Source: Chloroflexota bacterium (GTDB lineage: Bacteria; Chloroflexota; Chloroflexia; Thermomicrobiales; UBA6265). From it: 5,968 nt of DNA. The notes under the pieces were generated by a model, which saw only the letters and a list, made by a program, of their open reading frames with translations, did not search any database and was not told the origin of the DNA. The stretch's first letter is position 1. Every line of letters starts with the position of its first letter. Positions 5,560 to 5,968 of this stretch are shown here, piece by piece. The position numbers were made by a program, and so were the translations under genes. The stretch lies in the NCBI GenBank assembly GCA_023424355.1, contig JAFAEA010000350.1, positions 1 to 5,968 of the forward strand. The letters are read 5' to 3'.

Positions 5560-5968
5560 GAGATCGCATCGTCAATATCATCGCTCCGGCCATGGTTTTG
5601 CTTATCTTGATTGCCTTCTGGGAAGCCTCGGTGCACCTTCGGGATACCCCACGTTGGATGTTGCCGGCACCATCCGATATCGCGCAGTCGTTTCGCGACG
5701 ATTTCGATATGCTGTTCATGCACACTCGCGTGACGCTAATTGAAGTGTTGATCGGGTTCGCAATCGCGCTCGTTGCTGGCCTTCTCACCGGTATGGCGAT
5801 TGAAAGCTCACGCATCATCGAGCGCGCACTGTACCCGCTGCTCATCGCCAGCCAAACGATCCCGATGGTGGTGCTCGCCCCGCTGTTCCTAATCTGGTTC
5901 GGATACGGACTGATGCCGAAGGTGTTGATCACGGCGCTTGTTGCCTACTTCCCGCTGGCCGTGAACAC
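5556..5968 (+). CDS. thiX: ABC importer permease, ThiX/SsuC-like (3' partial)
   Basis: Membrane part of the same importer. It begins with GTG at 5556, overlapping the ATPase stop by 4 bases (GTGA), with GGAAGG (5541-5546) 9 bases upstream; 137 codons are visible. Residues 8-26 form the first membrane segment. The motif LPAPSDI (36-42) is the usual short periplasmic-side signature of SsuC-type permeases. HTRVTLIEVLIGFAIAL (56-72) opens the BPD_transp_1 domain, and ASQTIPMVVLAPLFLIWFGYG (98-118) is the classic conserved block of this family. Membrane segments follow at about 61-82, 94-113 and 122-137. The cytoplasmic EAA loop that contacts the ATPase lies beyond the window. The ATG at codon 13 is a weaker alternative start, since it would cut the first membrane segment. 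A substrate-binding ThiY-like gene is expected next. Confidence 0.9.
   Translation, partial: MRDRIVNIIAPAMVLLILIAFWEASVHLRDTPRWMLPAPSDIAQSFRDDFDMLFMHTRVTLIEVLIGFAIALVAGLLTGMAIESSRIIERALYPLLIASQTIPMVVLAPLFLIWFGYGLMPKVLITALVAYFPLAVN

Overview
The window suggests a moderately GC-rich bacterium with a monoderm-type envelope. The clues are a surface protein ending in a sortase-like LPVTG, hydrophobic stretch and Arg-rich tail, a DrrAB-type exporter, and a TPP riboswitch that carries its own ribosome binding site. Actinomycetota or Chloroflexota (for example Thermomicrobia-like) fit best, but this is inferred from style, not from a marker gene.

Left part (1-2241, + strand): the 3' part of a large secreted surface protein. 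The reading frame is open to the first base of the window and begins Ala-Cys-Asp-(Gly)6, which looks like the end of a lipoprotein signal. Six Ig-like beta-sandwich modules follow, then a Pro-Thr/Val-Asp stalk of 39 tripeptides, and a C-terminal LPVTG sorting signal. A 128-base convergent intergenic region (2242-2369) holds two strong hairpins.

Middle part (2370-4263, - strand): a two-gene exporter operon, ATPase then ABC-2 permease, overlapping by 8 bases. It resembles the daunorubicin/antibiotic-resistance DrrA-DrrB family. A gap of about 420 bases (4264-4685) lies between this operon and the divergent one to its right. It has no convincing gene but holds several inverted repeats.

Right part (4686-5968, + strand): a TPP (thiamine pyrophosphate) riboswitch directly overlaps the ribosome binding site of an ABC ATPase, which overlaps by 4 bases an ABC permease that runs off the window. 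Together they look like the ThiZ and ThiX parts of a thiamine-precursor importer repressed by TPP; the substrate-binding protein would be expected just downstream.

I do not see an obviously new biological system. The most interesting items are the possibly double-anchored surface protein, the riboswitch whose aptamer contains the Shine-Dalgarno sequence, and the cluster of palindromes between the divergent operons.
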